Below are positions 9,890 to 18,356 of a DNA stretch of 64,000 nucleotides, one piece after another. The position numbers were made by a program, and so were the translations under genes. The first letter of the stretch is position 1. Each line of letters starts with the position of its first letter. The stretch is from Streptomyces sp. NBC_00234 (GTDB lineage: Bacteria > Actinomycetota > Actinomycetes > Streptomycetales > Streptomycetaceae): the NCBI RefSeq assembly GCF_036195325.1, contig NZ_CP108101.1, positions 3,224,001 through 3,288,000 of the forward strand, written 5' to 3'. The notes under the pieces are model-generated. The model worked only from the letters and a program-made list of their open reading frames with translations, was not told the origin of the DNA and searched no databases.

Positions 9890-11632
9890 GTGGGACGCAG
9901 CAGTACGCCTGGGGAGGGGACGCGGTCTCGCGTCCGGCACGACCGGCAGCCCGAAAGGGACGACGGTCTTCACCGGAACGAGAGCGGCGGAGGGCGCAGG
10001 GCCAACCGGGGCGGGCGCCGTGGCGGCGACGACGGCGGGCAGCCTGCGCCGCCGGAGGGCGGACATCGGCGCGGTGGTCCCAACCGCCGCTCCAGACGGT
10101 CCGCCAAACGCGGCAAACGCCGCGTGTTCCGCTGGATCGCCTCCGTACTCGCCCTGCTCATACTCGCCACCGGCGCGGCCGGTTACGTCTATTACGAGCA
10201 CCTCAACAGCCAGCTCCGCAAGGGCAAGCGGAGCGCGGGCAACAGCGCGGCCAAGAAGACCGAACCGAACGCGGCGGGACAGACCCCGCTGAACATCCTG
10301 ATGATCGGCTCGGACGACCGTAACTCGCCGGAGAACCTCAAGCTGGGCGGCTCGAAGAAGTCCGTCGGCGCCAAGCCGCTCGCCGATGTGCAGATGCTTC
10401 TGCACGTGTCCGCAGACCGCAAGAACGCCTCGGTGGTCAGCATCCCGCGCGACACCCGGGTCGACATCCCCGCGTGCGAGGACCCGGACACCGGCGAGAA
10501 GTTCCCGGCCAAGAACGCCCTCATCAACGAGACGCTGGGCCGCGGCGGCGCCGGGTGCACGCTCGACACCTGGGAGAAAGAGACCGGCATCTACATCGAC
10601 CACTGGATGATGGTCGACTTCGCGGGTGTGGTCTCCATGGCCGATGCGATCGGCGGCGCCTGGGTCTGTGTGAAGGACGACGTCTACGACGTTCCCAAGC
10701 CCAGGGTGCCGGGTGGTTCCGGTCTGCGGCTGAAAGCGGGCAAGACCAAGATCCAGGGCAAGCAGGCCCTCCAGTGGCTCCGCACCCGCCATGCCTTCGA
10801 GAGCGACTTCGGGCGGGCCAAGGCCCAGCACATGTACATGAACGCGGTGATCCGCGAGCTGAAGAACCAGAACGCCTTCACCGACACCGGCCGGCTGATG
10901 AACCTCGCGGAGACGGCCACGGAGTCGCTCCAGGTGTCCGAGGAGATCGGCACGGTCAAGAAGCTCTTCGACCTCGCCATGCAGCTGAAGAACGTGCCGC
11001 TGGACCGCCTCAATATGCTGACCATGCCGCGCATCCCTGACCCGATGGACCCCGACAACCGGGTGCTGCCGAAGCCCGGTGCGGCGGAGAAGCTCTGGTC
11101 GTTGCTGCGCGACGACCGGCCGCTCGACAAGAAGGGCCGCGACGCGGAGGCCCAGCAGCGCAAGAAGGAACAGGCCAAGCAGGAGGCCGCGAACGCTCCT
11201 GATCCCGCGGCTGCCGACGCCCTGGACGTGACCGTGGTCAACGGCACCGGCGCGGACGGGGTCGCGGCGACCCAGGGCCGGGCCGGCGCGATCAGGGACC
11301 TGCTCCACACGAAGGGCTTCACCAAGGCGGAGTCGGCGTCGGACCCGGGATCGGCGCTGACCACCCAGGTGACGTATCCGAAGGCCGCGGGCGCGCAGGG
11401 CAAGGTGGACGCGCTGTCCCTCAGCAAGGCTCTGGGGCTGCCGGATTCCGCGGTGAGGGTGTCGGTCGAGGCCGATTCCCTGACGCTGACCGTCGGTTCG
11501 GACTGGCGGACGGGTAACACCTACCCGAAGGCGCTGGACGACAACACCGACCCGCTGGACGGTACCGAGGCGGAGAACGCGGCTGACAAGGACGCCTGCA
11601 TGGACGTCTACTGGCCCTACCGCACGCCGTGA
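9890..11632 (+). CDS. LCP-family transferase with LytR_C domain (LCP-C)
   Basis: Membrane-anchored LCP paralogue of 580 residues starting at GTG. The tail is Arg/Gly-rich (RRSRRSAKRGKRRVFR), followed by a membrane helix (WIASVLALLILATGAAGYVY, about residues 85-105). LCP motifs are ILMIGSDDR, SIPRDTRVD and WLRTRHAFE. The RxD Arg is Leu (PLADVQ), and the usual NAAY and RxxRQQ segments have drifted (INETL, FGRAKAQH), so it is the most divergent of the five. A LytR_C domain lies at about residues 440-545 (VTVVNGTGADG). It starts 46 bases after LCP-B and probably shares its transcript, ending at a strong terminator. Confidence 0.92.
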   Translation: MGRSSTPGEGTRSRVRHDRQPERDDGLHRNESGGGRRANRGGRRGGDDGGQPAPPEGGHRRGGPNRRSRRSAKRGKRRVFRWIASVLALLILATGAAGYVYYEHLNSQLRKGKRSAGNSAAKKTEPNAAGQTPLNILMIGSDDRNSPENLKLGGSKKSVGAKPLADVQMLLHVSADRKNASVVSIPRDTRVDIPACEDPDTGEKFPAKNALINETLGRGGAGCTLDTWEKETGIYIDHWMMVDFAGVVSMADAIGGAWVCVKDDVYDVPKPRVPGGSGLRLKAGKTKIQGKQALQWLRTRHAFESDFGRAKAQHMYMNAVIRELKNQNAFTDTGRLMNLAETATESLQVSEEIGTVKKLFDLAMQLKNVPLDRLNMLTMPRIPDPMDPDNRVLPKPGAAEKLWSLLRDDRPLDKKGRDAEAQQRKKEQAKQEAANAPDPAAADALDVTVVNGTGADGVAATQGRAGAIRDLLHTKGFTKAESASDPGSALTTQVTYPKAAGAQGKVDALSLSKALGLPDSAVRVSVEADSLTLTVGSDWRTGNTYPKALDDNTDPLDGTEAENAADKDACMDVYWPYRTP

Positions 11633-11655
11633 CGGAGGCGGTGACGCCGTAACGA

Positions 11656-11690
11656 GAGGAGGCCACCCGGTGCAGCCGGGTGGCCTCCTC
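11656..11690. terminator. Bidirectional terminator between LCP-C and GT2
   Basis: Perfect 15-bp inverted repeat (GAGGAGGCCACCCGG, 5-nt loop) followed by TTT on the plus strand, placed between two convergent genes. Confidence 0.85.
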
Positions 11691-11706
11691 TTTCGTACCG
11701 CTGGGG

Positions 11707-12726
11707 TCAGGCGGGCTGGTTCACGGCCGGGCGGCGGCTGGCGATGACCTTCTTCGCCAGCGAACGCGGGCTCGTCAGGAAGCCGAATCCCCACGACATG
11801 TGCATGGTGGCCAGCGCCACCGGGATCTGGGCGCGCGCCGCGAGGGGCAGGCCCTTCCCGGCGGGCAGCGACCCGGCGACGATGGCCGCCACGTAGCCGG
11901 CGGGCACGACGAGGGCCCACGGGGTGACGGCCACGCCGCCCACGATGCCCGCCACTATGGCGCAGACGGCGGCCGGCGGGGCCAGGTAGCGGAGGTTGAT
12001 CGAACCGGCGTGGTAGCGGGCGACGACGTGGCGCCAGCGGCCGTAGTCCTTGTACTGCTTGGCGAGCGCCTTCACCGAGGGGCGGGGGCGGTACTGGACC
12101 TTCAGCTCGGGCGAGAACCAGATCAGCCCGCCCGCCTCACGGATGCGGAAGTTCAGCTCCCAGTCCTGGGCGCGGATGAACTCCACGTTGTAGCCGTCCG
12201 CCTTCTCCAGCGCCTCACGGCGGAAGACCCCCAGATAGACGGTCTCGGCCGGTCCGGCCTGGCCGCCCGTGTGGAAGGCCGCGTTGCCGACGCCGATCTT
12301 CGACGTCATCGCGGCGGCGACGGCGTCCTCCCAGGCGTTCTCGCCCTCGGCGTGCATGATGCCGCCGACGTTCTGCGCGCCCGTCTCCTCCAGGAGGCGG
12401 ACGGCCGTCGCGATGTAGTTCGGCGAGAGCATGCCGTGGCCGTCGACCCGCACCACGATCGGGTGGCGGGACGCCTTGATCGCCGCGTTGAGCGCGGCGG
12501 GGGTGCGGCCGGTGGGGTTGGGGACGGTGTGGATACGGGAGTCCTCCCGTACGAGCTCGGCGGCGATCTCGTCGGTGCGGTCCGTCGAGGGGCCCAGCGC
12601 GATCACCACCTCCATCTCACCGGCGTACTCCTGCTCCAGGATGTGCCGGACCGAGTTCCGGAGGTGGCGCTCCTCATTGAGCACCGGCATGATCACGGAG
12701 ACGGCGGGGTACTGCGCGGCAGACAT
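11707..12726 (-). CDS. Family 2 glycosyltransferase, membrane-associated
   Basis: Glycosyltransferase of 339 residues. The N-terminal GT-A fold shows VSVIMPVLNEERHL, then VRVDGHGML in the place of the usual DxD, and RAQDWELNFRIREAGG, the acceptor-side ED/W motif. The last 100 residues contain two or three membrane helices (AAVCAIVAGIVGGVAV, VVPAGYVAAIVAG). The likely role is transfer of a sugar from a nucleotide donor to a lipid-linked or wall glycan acceptor. It sits inside the LCP cluster in opposite orientation, so a shared glycopolymer pathway is plausible but is an inference. Donor and acceptor are unknown. Confidence 0.88.
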   Translation of the reverse strand: MSAAQYPAVSVIMPVLNEERHLRNSVRHILEQEYAGEMEVVIALGPSTDRTDEIAAELVREDSRIHTVPNPTGRTPAALNAAIKASRHPIVVRVDGHGMLSPNYIATAVRLLEETGAQNVGGIMHAEGENAWEDAVAAAMTSKIGVGNAAFHTGGQAGPAETVYLGVFRREALEKADGYNVEFIRAQDWELNFRIREAGGLIWFSPELKVQYRPRPSVKALAKQYKDYGRWRHVVARYHAGSINLRYLAPPAAVCAIVAGIVGGVAVTPWALVVPAGYVAAIVAGSLPAGKGLPLAARAQIPVALATMHMSWGFGFLTSPRSLAKKVIASRRPAVNQPA

Positions 12727-12825
12727 GTAGTCCTCAGGGGGTCCTCGGGGGCATCACCACGGGGGCGGCTCGGTTCGGCCGCCACGTTACCGCGAACGAG
12801 GGACACGGACGCGCGCCGCCGGGTC

Positions 12826-12839
12826 GCATCCCGGGATGC
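12826..12839. promoter_or_regulatory. 14-bp perfect palindrome in divergent promoter region
   Basis: GCATCCCGGGATGC is a perfect palindrome between the starts of the GT2 gene and LCP-D. A possible -10 (TACTGT) for LCP-D lies 15 bases downstream. It is a candidate operator; no regulator is known from the sequence. Confidence 0.4.
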
Positions 12840-12896
12840 AGATCGTATGGGCCTACTGTGCGAACGGTCCCCCTTGCACCGCGGAGGTGTCCCCCC

Positions 12897-14384
12897 GTGC
12901 CCACGCCTCACCGCTCGCCCCGTCCACCGCACCCCCGCACCACTCCCCCGCAGCGCAGGCCCAGAAAGCAGCAGGCGGCGCCACGCTCCCGGAAACAGGA
13001 CGAGCGGCCCCGGTGGGGCATGCGCGTGGCCACCGGCATCTCCGTGCTGGTGCTCGGCGCGGGTGGCATCGGTCACGCGATCGTGAGCAGCCTGGAGACC
13101 GGGATCGACCGCGTCGACGCCTTCAAGGACATGAAGAACCGGCCCCGGGCGGGCCACGGACTCAATCTCCTGCTCGTCGGCACGGACGGCCGGGACAAGA
13201 TCACCCCGGCGGAGAAGAAGAAGTACAAGCTGGGCGGTGCCCCCTGTCACTGCACCGACACGATCATGCTGGTGCACCTGTCGGCCGACAAGGGACGGGC
13301 GAGCGTCGTGAGCCTGCCGCGCGACAGCTACGCGGAGATGCCCGCCCATACGGACGGGACGACCGGGGAGAAGCACGCGGGCCACCCGGTGAAGCTCAAC
13401 GCCGCCTATGCGGAGGGCGGGCCGAACCTGACCGTCCGGACCGTCGAGCGCATGACCGGCGTGAAGATCGACCACTACGTGGAGGCCGACTTCACCAGCT
13501 TCATGAAGACGGTCGACACCCTGGGCGGGGTGAAGATCTGCACGGCCCGGCCGATGAAGGACTCGTACACGGGGCTCGACCTCCCGGCGGGTACGCACGA
13601 GCTGGACGGGGGCCAGGCGCTCCAGTACGTCCGCTCCCGGCACATCGACGGCGCGGCGGACCTGGGGCGGATGCAGCGCCAGCAGAAGTTCATGGCCGCG
13701 TTGATCAAGCAGACCACCAGCAGCGGGGTGCTGCTGAACCCCGTGAAGTTCCAGCAGGTCGTCTCGTCGATGCTGAGCTCGGTCCGGGCCGACACGGGCT
13801 TCGGTACGGAGCAGATGCTCGCGCTCGGCAAGGCGATGCGCGGTTTCACCCCGGCCTCGTCCGAATTCACCTCCGTGCCGATCGAGAACCCCTCGTTCCC
13901 GGTCAAGGGCATCGGCTCCACGGTGAAGTGGGACGCGAAGAAGTCGAAGAAGCTGTTCCAGGCCCTGCGCGAGGACAAGCCGCTCGCGCCCGCGCGGCCG
14001 AAGCAGCCCAAGGCGACGCTCGTCGACGTGTCACCGCAGCAGATCCGGGTGCAGGTCTACAACGGCACCCCGAAGGACGGTCTCGGCAAGGACGTCGACG
14101 CCGCGCTGCGCGGCACGGGCTTCAACACCACACGCGCCCCGCTCAACGGCGACCTGCGCGATCTGAAGCGGACCCTGGTGACGTTCGACCCCCGCTGGGA
14201 CCGCTCGGCGAAGTCCCTGGCCACCGCGCTGCCGGGATGCGAGCTGAAGGCCGTGAAGGGCCAGGGCGCGACGATGAAGGTGACCGCCGGGTCCGACTAC
14301 CGCTCGGTGCAGCGGGTGAAGGCGGAGAGCCCCCAGCAGGGCGAGTTCGGCGCGGTGACGGGCGACGAGGTGGTCTGTCCGTAA
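12897..14384 (+). CDS. LCP-family transferase with LytR_C domain (LCP-D)
   Basis: LCP paralogue of 495 residues. A short Pro/Arg-rich tail is followed by the helix GMRVATGISVLVLGAGGIG (about residues 40-60). Motifs are LLLVGTDGRD, SLPRDSY, KLNAAYAEGG, YVRSRHI and RMQRQQKFM. The Arg of RxD is Cys (CHCTDT). A LytR_C domain lies near residues 375-460 (IRVQVYNGTPKDGLG), and the protein ends EVVCP. GTG at 12897 has GGAGG nine bases upstream and is preferred over the in-frame GTG at 12858. The gene is divergent from GT2 and convergent with the thioesterase. Confidence 0.92.
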   Translation: MPTPHRSPRPPHPRTTPPQRRPRKQQAAPRSRKQDERPRWGMRVATGISVLVLGAGGIGHAIVSSLETGIDRVDAFKDMKNRPRAGHGLNLLLVGTDGRDKITPAEKKKYKLGGAPCHCTDTIMLVHLSADKGRASVVSLPRDSYAEMPAHTDGTTGEKHAGHPVKLNAAYAEGGPNLTVRTVERMTGVKIDHYVEADFTSFMKTVDTLGGVKICTARPMKDSYTGLDLPAGTHELDGGQALQYVRSRHIDGAADLGRMQRQQKFMAALIKQTTSSGVLLNPVKFQQVVSSMLSSVRADTGFGTEQMLALGKAMRGFTPASSEFTSVPIENPSFPVKGIGSTVKWDAKKSKKLFQALREDKPLAPARPKQPKATLVDVSPQQIRVQVYNGTPKDGLGKDVDAALRGTGFNTTRAPLNGDLRDLKRTLVTFDPRWDRSAKSLATALPGCELKAVKGQGATMKVTAGSDYRSVQRVKAESPQQGEFGAVTGDEVVCP

Positions 14385-14398
14385 CGGGTCGACGACGC

Positions 14399-14947
14399 TC
14401 AGTCGTCGATGCCGTCGGCCACGCGCTTCTCGCGCAGCTCCTTGATCGCCCGGCGCCTGGCCAGCCGGTGCGTGCGGCGGATCTGGGCCTCCTGGTAGCG
14501 CCGCTTGTCGCGCTCCGTCTCCGGGATCACCGGCGGTACGGTGCGCGGCTTGCCGTCCGCGTCGACGGCCGCGAACACGAGGTACGCGCTGCCGACCTGC
14601 TGGGCGGGGGTCGACTCGTTCCAGCGCTCGGCCATGACGCGGACGCCGACCTCCATGGAGGAGCGGCCGGTCCAGTTGACCTGGGCGCGGACGTGAACAA
14701 GGTCACCGACGCGGACCGGCTCCAGGAAGACCATCTCGTCCATCGAGGCGGTCACGGCGGGCCCACCGGAGTGCCGGCCGGCCACGGCGCCCGCCGCGTC
14801 GTCGACCAGTTTCATGATCACGCCGCCGTGCACCGTACCGAGGAGATTGGTGTCGTTGCCGGTCATGATGTGGCTGAGAGTCGTCCGTGAAGCCGCGGTC
14901 GGCTTGCCCGGAATCTCGCCCTCCGGGCGCGTGGCCTGATCTGTCAT
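14399..14947 (-). CDS. Hotdog-fold acyl-CoA thioesterase
   Basis: Cytosolic thioesterase of 182 residues. The hotdog domain includes GNDTNLLGTVHGGVIMKLVD, with the catalytic Asn/Asp and HGG helix of the YciA/BFIT class, and VFLEPVRVGDLVHVRAQV. It hydrolyses acyl-CoA esters; chain-length preference is not readable. The C-terminal 40 residues are strongly charged (RRYQEAQIRRTHRLARRRA). The ATG at 14947, right after GGAGGG, is preferred over upstream in-frame starts because it begins the family N-terminus. It is inserted between two LCP genes with no obvious link to them. Confidence 0.9.
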   Translation of the reverse strand: MTDQATRPEGEIPGKPTAASRTTLSHIMTGNDTNLLGTVHGGVIMKLVDDAAGAVAGRHSGGPAVTASMDEMVFLEPVRVGDLVHVRAQVNWTGRSSMEVGVRVMAERWNESTPAQQVGSAYLVFAAVDADGKPRTVPPVIPETERDKRRYQEAQIRRTHRLARRRAIKELREKRVADGIDD

Positions 14948-15065
14948 GCCCTCCACCTTATGCGCGGGCTTGCGTACCGCAGAATGCATCAGCTTCGCAA
15001 CAGCCCTGGACCGATTTCGCTCACCCCCTGTAAGAGCCGTGGGCCGGACCTGCACACTGGTCCGC

Positions 15066-16352
15066 ATGAATGAATGGCCCGAAGGACGGACCGGCGACCG
15101 ATACGGCCGGGGCAGCTCCAGCCCCCAGCCGGAGGGCGCACGCGCCATGCCGCACATCCAGCGGCGTCGCCCCGCGCCCCCGCAGGCACCCCAGGTCCCG
15201 CCGCAGGGCCAGGGCTACGACGACGGTTACGGAAGCGCCCCCGGCTACGACAGCGGGTACAACACGGGCCAGGTCTACGGCGGCGGGAACGGCGGCGGCC
15301 AGGGCGGTGGCGGATACGGCGGGGGCGGCGGTCGCGGATACGACGACAGCGGCTACGTCCAGGGCCGCCCGGCTCCCGACTGGCGGCGCCGGATCAAGGT
15401 GGGCGCGCTGACCCTGGTGGTCGTGGTGCTCGCCGTCTCGATCTCCACGTACTTCTGGGCCGACTCCAAGCTCAAGCGCGAGGTGGACCTCTCGAAGGTC
15501 ATCGAGCGGCCCTCCGAGGGCGACGGCACGAACTACCTGATCGTCGGTTCCGACAGCCGCGAGGGCATGACGGCCGAGGACAAGAAGAAGCTCCACACCG
15601 GTTCCGCGGAGGGCAAGCGGACCGACTCGATGATGATCCTGCACGACGGCTCCAACGGCCCGACGCTGATCTCCCTGCCGCGCGACTCGAACGTCGAAAT
15701 ACCGTCGTTCGTGGGCTCCGAGTCCGGCAAGACGTACAAGGGAACCGGCCGCACAGTGAAGCTGAACGCCGCGTACGCGGAGGACGGCCCCGAACTGCTG
15801 GTCCGCACGGTCGAGTTCAACACCGGTCTGCACATCAACCACTACGTCGAGATCGGCTTCGGCGGCTTCGCCCAGATCGTGGACGCGATCGGCGGGGTGG
15901 AGATGGACATCCCGAAGGCGTTCAAGGACAAAAAGTCCGGCGCCGACTTCCAGGCCGGCAAGCAGACGCTGAACGGCGAGCAGTCCCTCGCCTTCGTCCG
16001 TACCCGGTACGCGTTCGCGGGCAGTGACCTCGACCGCACGAAGAACCAGCAGAAGTTCCTCGCGGCGCTGGCCAGCCAGACGGCGACCCCGTCGACGATC
16101 CTCAACCCGTTCAAGCTCTACCCGACGATGGGCGCGGGCCTGGACACCCTGATCGTCGACAAGGACATGTCGCTCTGGTCCCTGAGCCAGATGTTCTTCG
16201 CGATGAAGGGCGTCACGGGCGGTGAGGGCACCTCGATGAACATCCCGATCTCGGGCAGCGTCGGCGGCAACCTGGTCTGGGACAAGGCCAAGGTCAAGCA
16301 GCTGGTGCAGCAGCTCAACAACGACGAGAAGGTCACCGTCACGGGTGACTGA
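15066..16352 (+). CDS. LCP-family transferase (LCP-E)
   Basis: LCP protein of 428 residues. The cytoplasmic tail holds a Tyr/Gly-rich low-complexity stretch (residues of about 45-100) before the helix GALTLVVVVLAVSISTYFW. The domain is canonical: YLIVGSDSREG, KRTDSMMILH, SLPRDSNVE, KLNAAYAEDG, FVRTRYAF and LDRTKNQQKF; both Arg and Asp of RxD are kept. There is no LytR_C domain and no cysteine, unlike the other four copies. No ribosome binding site precedes the ATG; CACACT seven bases upstream, with TGTAAG 18 bases before it, suggests a possibly leaderless transcript. An internal ATG at 15147 would lose part of the tail. Confidence 0.92.
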   Translation: MNEWPEGRTGDRYGRGSSSPQPEGARAMPHIQRRRPAPPQAPQVPPQGQGYDDGYGSAPGYDSGYNTGQVYGGGNGGGQGGGGYGGGGGRGYDDSGYVQGRPAPDWRRRIKVGALTLVVVVLAVSISTYFWADSKLKREVDLSKVIERPSEGDGTNYLIVGSDSREGMTAEDKKKLHTGSAEGKRTDSMMILHDGSNGPTLISLPRDSNVEIPSFVGSESGKTYKGTGRTVKLNAAYAEDGPELLVRTVEFNTGLHINHYVEIGFGGFAQIVDAIGGVEMDIPKAFKDKKSGADFQAGKQTLNGEQSLAFVRTRYAFAGSDLDRTKNQQKFLAALASQTATPSTILNPFKLYPTMGAGLDTLIVDKDMSLWSLSQMFFAMKGVTGGEGTSMNIPISGSVGGNLVWDKAKVKQLVQQLNNDEKVTVTGD

Positions 16353-16362
16353 CCGTGCCATC

Positions 16363-16404
16363 GACAGAGGGGCCCGGACGGTTTTCCGTCCGGGCCCCTC
16401 TGTC
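16363..16404. terminator. Bidirectional terminator after LCP-E
   Basis: Perfect 19-bp stem with a TTTT loop between the stops of two convergent genes. Confidence 0.85.
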
Positions 16405-16418
16405 TGTCACCTGCGCGG

Positions 16419-16895
16419 TCACATGACGCCTCCGGTCGGACCGAGCGGCTCCACTTCGCCCAGGTCCTCGTAGAGCGCGCCCAGGACACGTCCGGTGGGC
16501 TCGCCCTGCGGCGACAGCTCGGTCAGGCGCCAGCCGGGAAGCCGGGCCTGGATCTCGGGCGGAAGGTCACCGTCCGCCGGGTCGTCCAGCCCGTGGAGCA
16601 GGCCGAACGCGGTCTCCCTCGCGACCTCGCGGGCGATCTCGCCCAGCTCGTCGGGCGTCAGACCGAGACTCAGCGCCCGCCCGACGGCCCCACTCGCCGG
16701 GCCTTCCTTGCGGTACGCCTCGACCCAGTGGGGCGCCGCCGAGCTCCACGCGTCGATGTCCTGCCACGCCATGCGCAGGAACCGGTAGCGGGCCAGCTGA
16801 GGAAGGTTCTCCTCGGCCTCGGACTCGGCCCAGCCCGGCGCGTCGTCGGCACCCAGCGCCTCGAACAGACCGGTGAGCTTCTCGATCTCGGTCAT
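16419..16895 (-). CDS. Uncharacterised acidic protein in WhiJ-like cluster
   Basis: Acidic, Trp- and Glu-rich soluble protein of 158 residues that I do not recognise. It has no signal peptide or membrane helix and appears largely helical (YRFLRMAWQDIDAWSSAAP, LGEIAREVARETAFGLLHGL). It starts six bases after the stop of a DUF397 gene, so it is the last gene of the XRE-DUF397-DUF397 operon. A role connected to that regulatory set is only inferred from position. Confidence 0.75.
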   Translation of the reverse strand: MTEIEKLTGLFEALGADDAPGWAESEAEENLPQLARYRFLRMAWQDIDAWSSAAPHWVEAYRKEGPASGAVGRALSLGLTPDELGEIAREVARETAFGLLHGLDDPADGDLPPEIQARLPGWRLTELSPQGEPTGRVLGALYEDLGEVEPLGPTGGVM

Positions 16896-16901
16896 GCGGG
16901 G

Positions 16902-17093
16902 TCAGCGGTCCGCGACGTACGCGACGAATCCCGTCCAAGCACCGGCGGTGACAGCGAGCCGGGGGCCGGAGAGGTGTTTGGAGTCACGGACGTAGGTGGC
17001 GTCGGGGGTGAGCGCTGCTTCGACGCAGTCGTTGCCGTCACCACTGCTGCTGTGACTGCTCTTGAACCATGCGAGCTCGGTTTCGCTGACCAC
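16902..17093 (-). CDS. DUF397 protein (first of pair)
   Basis: Small protein of 63 residues with the DUF397 signature: AWFKSSHSSSGDGNDCVEAA, then VRDSKHLSGPRL and AWTGFVAYV. Such proteins are encoded beside XRE-DUF5753 regulators (WhiJ-like) in Streptomyces and are thought to act with them, perhaps antitoxin-like or as partners; the mechanism is not settled. It lies 15 bases after a paralogous DUF397 gene. Confidence 0.88.
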   Translation of the reverse strand: MVSETELAWFKSSHSSSGDGNDCVEAALTPDATYVRDSKHLSGPRLAVTAGAWTGFVAYVADR

Positions 17094-17108
17094 GGCTACC
17101 CCTGGACG

Positions 17109-17318
17109 TCAGTTACCGGCGGCGTACGAGACGAAGCCCGCCCATGCGCCCGGCCCGAAGGCGAGCCGGGGGCCCTGTACGTCCTTGGAATCGCGGACGT
17201 GAACCGTGCCGGGGGCGGAGGCCACCTCTACGCATTCACTGCCGTTACTGCTGTCGCTGTAGCTGCTCTTGAACCACTCAAGCCCGGAGGCTTCCCCGGC
17301 AGAGGTCTTGCCGATCAT
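17109..17318 (-). CDS. DUF397 protein (second of pair)
   Basis: Protein of 69 residues with the same DUF397 motifs (LEWFKSSYSDSSNGSECVEV, VRDSKDVQGPRLAF, AWAGFVSYA). Its ATG overlaps the TGA of the XRE-DUF5753 gene by four bases, so it is translationally coupled to it. It is the direct partner candidate of that regulator; the neighbouring copy at 16902-17093 is a diverged duplicate. Confidence 0.9.
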   Translation of the reverse strand: MIGKTSAGEASGLEWFKSSYSDSSNGSECVEVASAPGTVHVRDSKDVQGPRLAFGPGAWAGFVSYAAGN

Positions 17319-18193
17319 GTCTCTCCCAGCACTTGCTCGATGAAGGCCAGCGACTCCCGTGGGCTGAGAGCCTGGGCCCGGATGATGCCATACCGCAGTT
17401 CCAGGATCCGGATCTGCTTCGGATCGGATACCGGGCGGGCGGCGAACGCCCCCTCGGACCTCCCCACCGCCGAACCGTCCCCGAACTTCAGCAGCTGAAC
17501 GTCTCCGTCTACTCCCGCATGGTCCTCGCGGTCCGTTGGCATCACTTGGATCTCCACGTTCCGCAACTTCCCGACCTCCAGAAGATGTTCAAGCTGTCGG
17601 CGCAGCACCATTCTCCCTCCGATGGGCCGTCGGAGCATCACCTCTTCCTGGACGAAGCTCAAAGTCGGAGCAGGCGAACGCTCGAAAATGGACTGCCGGG
17701 CCATACGCGCAGACACGGCCAACTCCACCTCGTCCTGTGAGTACGCGGGTCGCCGCATCTCGAACAATGCTTGCGCGTACTCCCTCGTCTGCAACAACCC
17801 GTGCGGAGTTCGGCTGCCATACGCCTCCAGCTCGACGGCCTTCGCCTCCAGCTTCGCCAGGTCCCGCACCTTCTTCGGGTACCGGACCTCCGCGACATCC
17901 CTCTTCATCGCGGCCAGCTTCCCGCCCGCGCCCAGGACTTCGTCCGCCCTGTCCAGGAACTCCGGGCGGGGAATGCGCCGGCCGCCCTCCACCTTGTAGA
18001 CCAGGTCCTCGCCGTACCCGATCGCCGCTCCGAACTCCCCCGCCCGCAGGCCCGCCGCCTCGCGCCACGCCTTGATCTGGCGGCCCACCGCCGCGACCAC
18101 CGCCACTCCCGACTCGTCGTCTGGGTCGACGTCCCAACCGGGCTCGTCCGCCCCGCCGTTCCCGCGCTCCGTACCGTCGCCGTCCACGCTCAT
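17315..18193 (-). CDS. XRE-type regulator with DUF5753 (WhiJ-like)
   Basis: DNA-binding protein of 292 residues. An acidic N-terminus is followed by a helix-turn-helix (residues of about 35-95: VGRQIKAWREAAGLRAGEFG, YKVEGGRRIPRPEFLDRADE) and then a DUF5753 effector-like domain (from about residue 110: YGSRTPHGLLQTREYAQALF, LRRPIGGRMVLRRQLEHLLE, VMPTDRED). This architecture is that of the WhiJ family, which modulates Streptomyces development. The ATG at 18193 begins an acidic N-terminus; the frame is open a further 34 codons upstream without a better start. It is coupled to a DUF397 gene and divergent from an HATPase gene, the classic WhiJ/AbaA-like arrangement. Confidence 0.9.
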   Translation of the reverse strand: MSVDGDGTERGNGGADEPGWDVDPDDESGVAVVAAVGRQIKAWREAAGLRAGEFGAAIGYGEDLVYKVEGGRRIPRPEFLDRADEVLGAGGKLAAMKRDVAEVRYPKKVRDLAKLEAKAVELEAYGSRTPHGLLQTREYAQALFEMRRPAYSQDEVELAVSARMARQSIFERSPAPTLSFVQEEVMLRRPIGGRMVLRRQLEHLLEVGKLRNVEIQVMPTDREDHAGVDGDVQLLKFGDGSAVGRSEGAFAARPVSDPKQIRILELRYGIIRAQALSPRESLAFIEQVLGET

Positions 18194-18356
18194 ACGTGCC
18201 CCACTTCCGACCTGCGTGCCGTTCGTCCTCAACCGCCTCTGTTCCCCGCACGTCACGCCGGACAGCCGGGACAGCGCTGGACAAGCCCGGGACAATCGCC
18301 GTACGCAAGGGCCTCGTCACTGTTCACCGTACGCAGGCACGGCCACGCTGAGTGAC

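Noticed and set aside
8027-11920. Very long minus-strand open frame (about 1300 codons)
   Set aside because: It lies antisense to three LCP genes with full motifs. Its product is Arg/Gly/His-rich with no domain, a common artefact of very high GC third positions.
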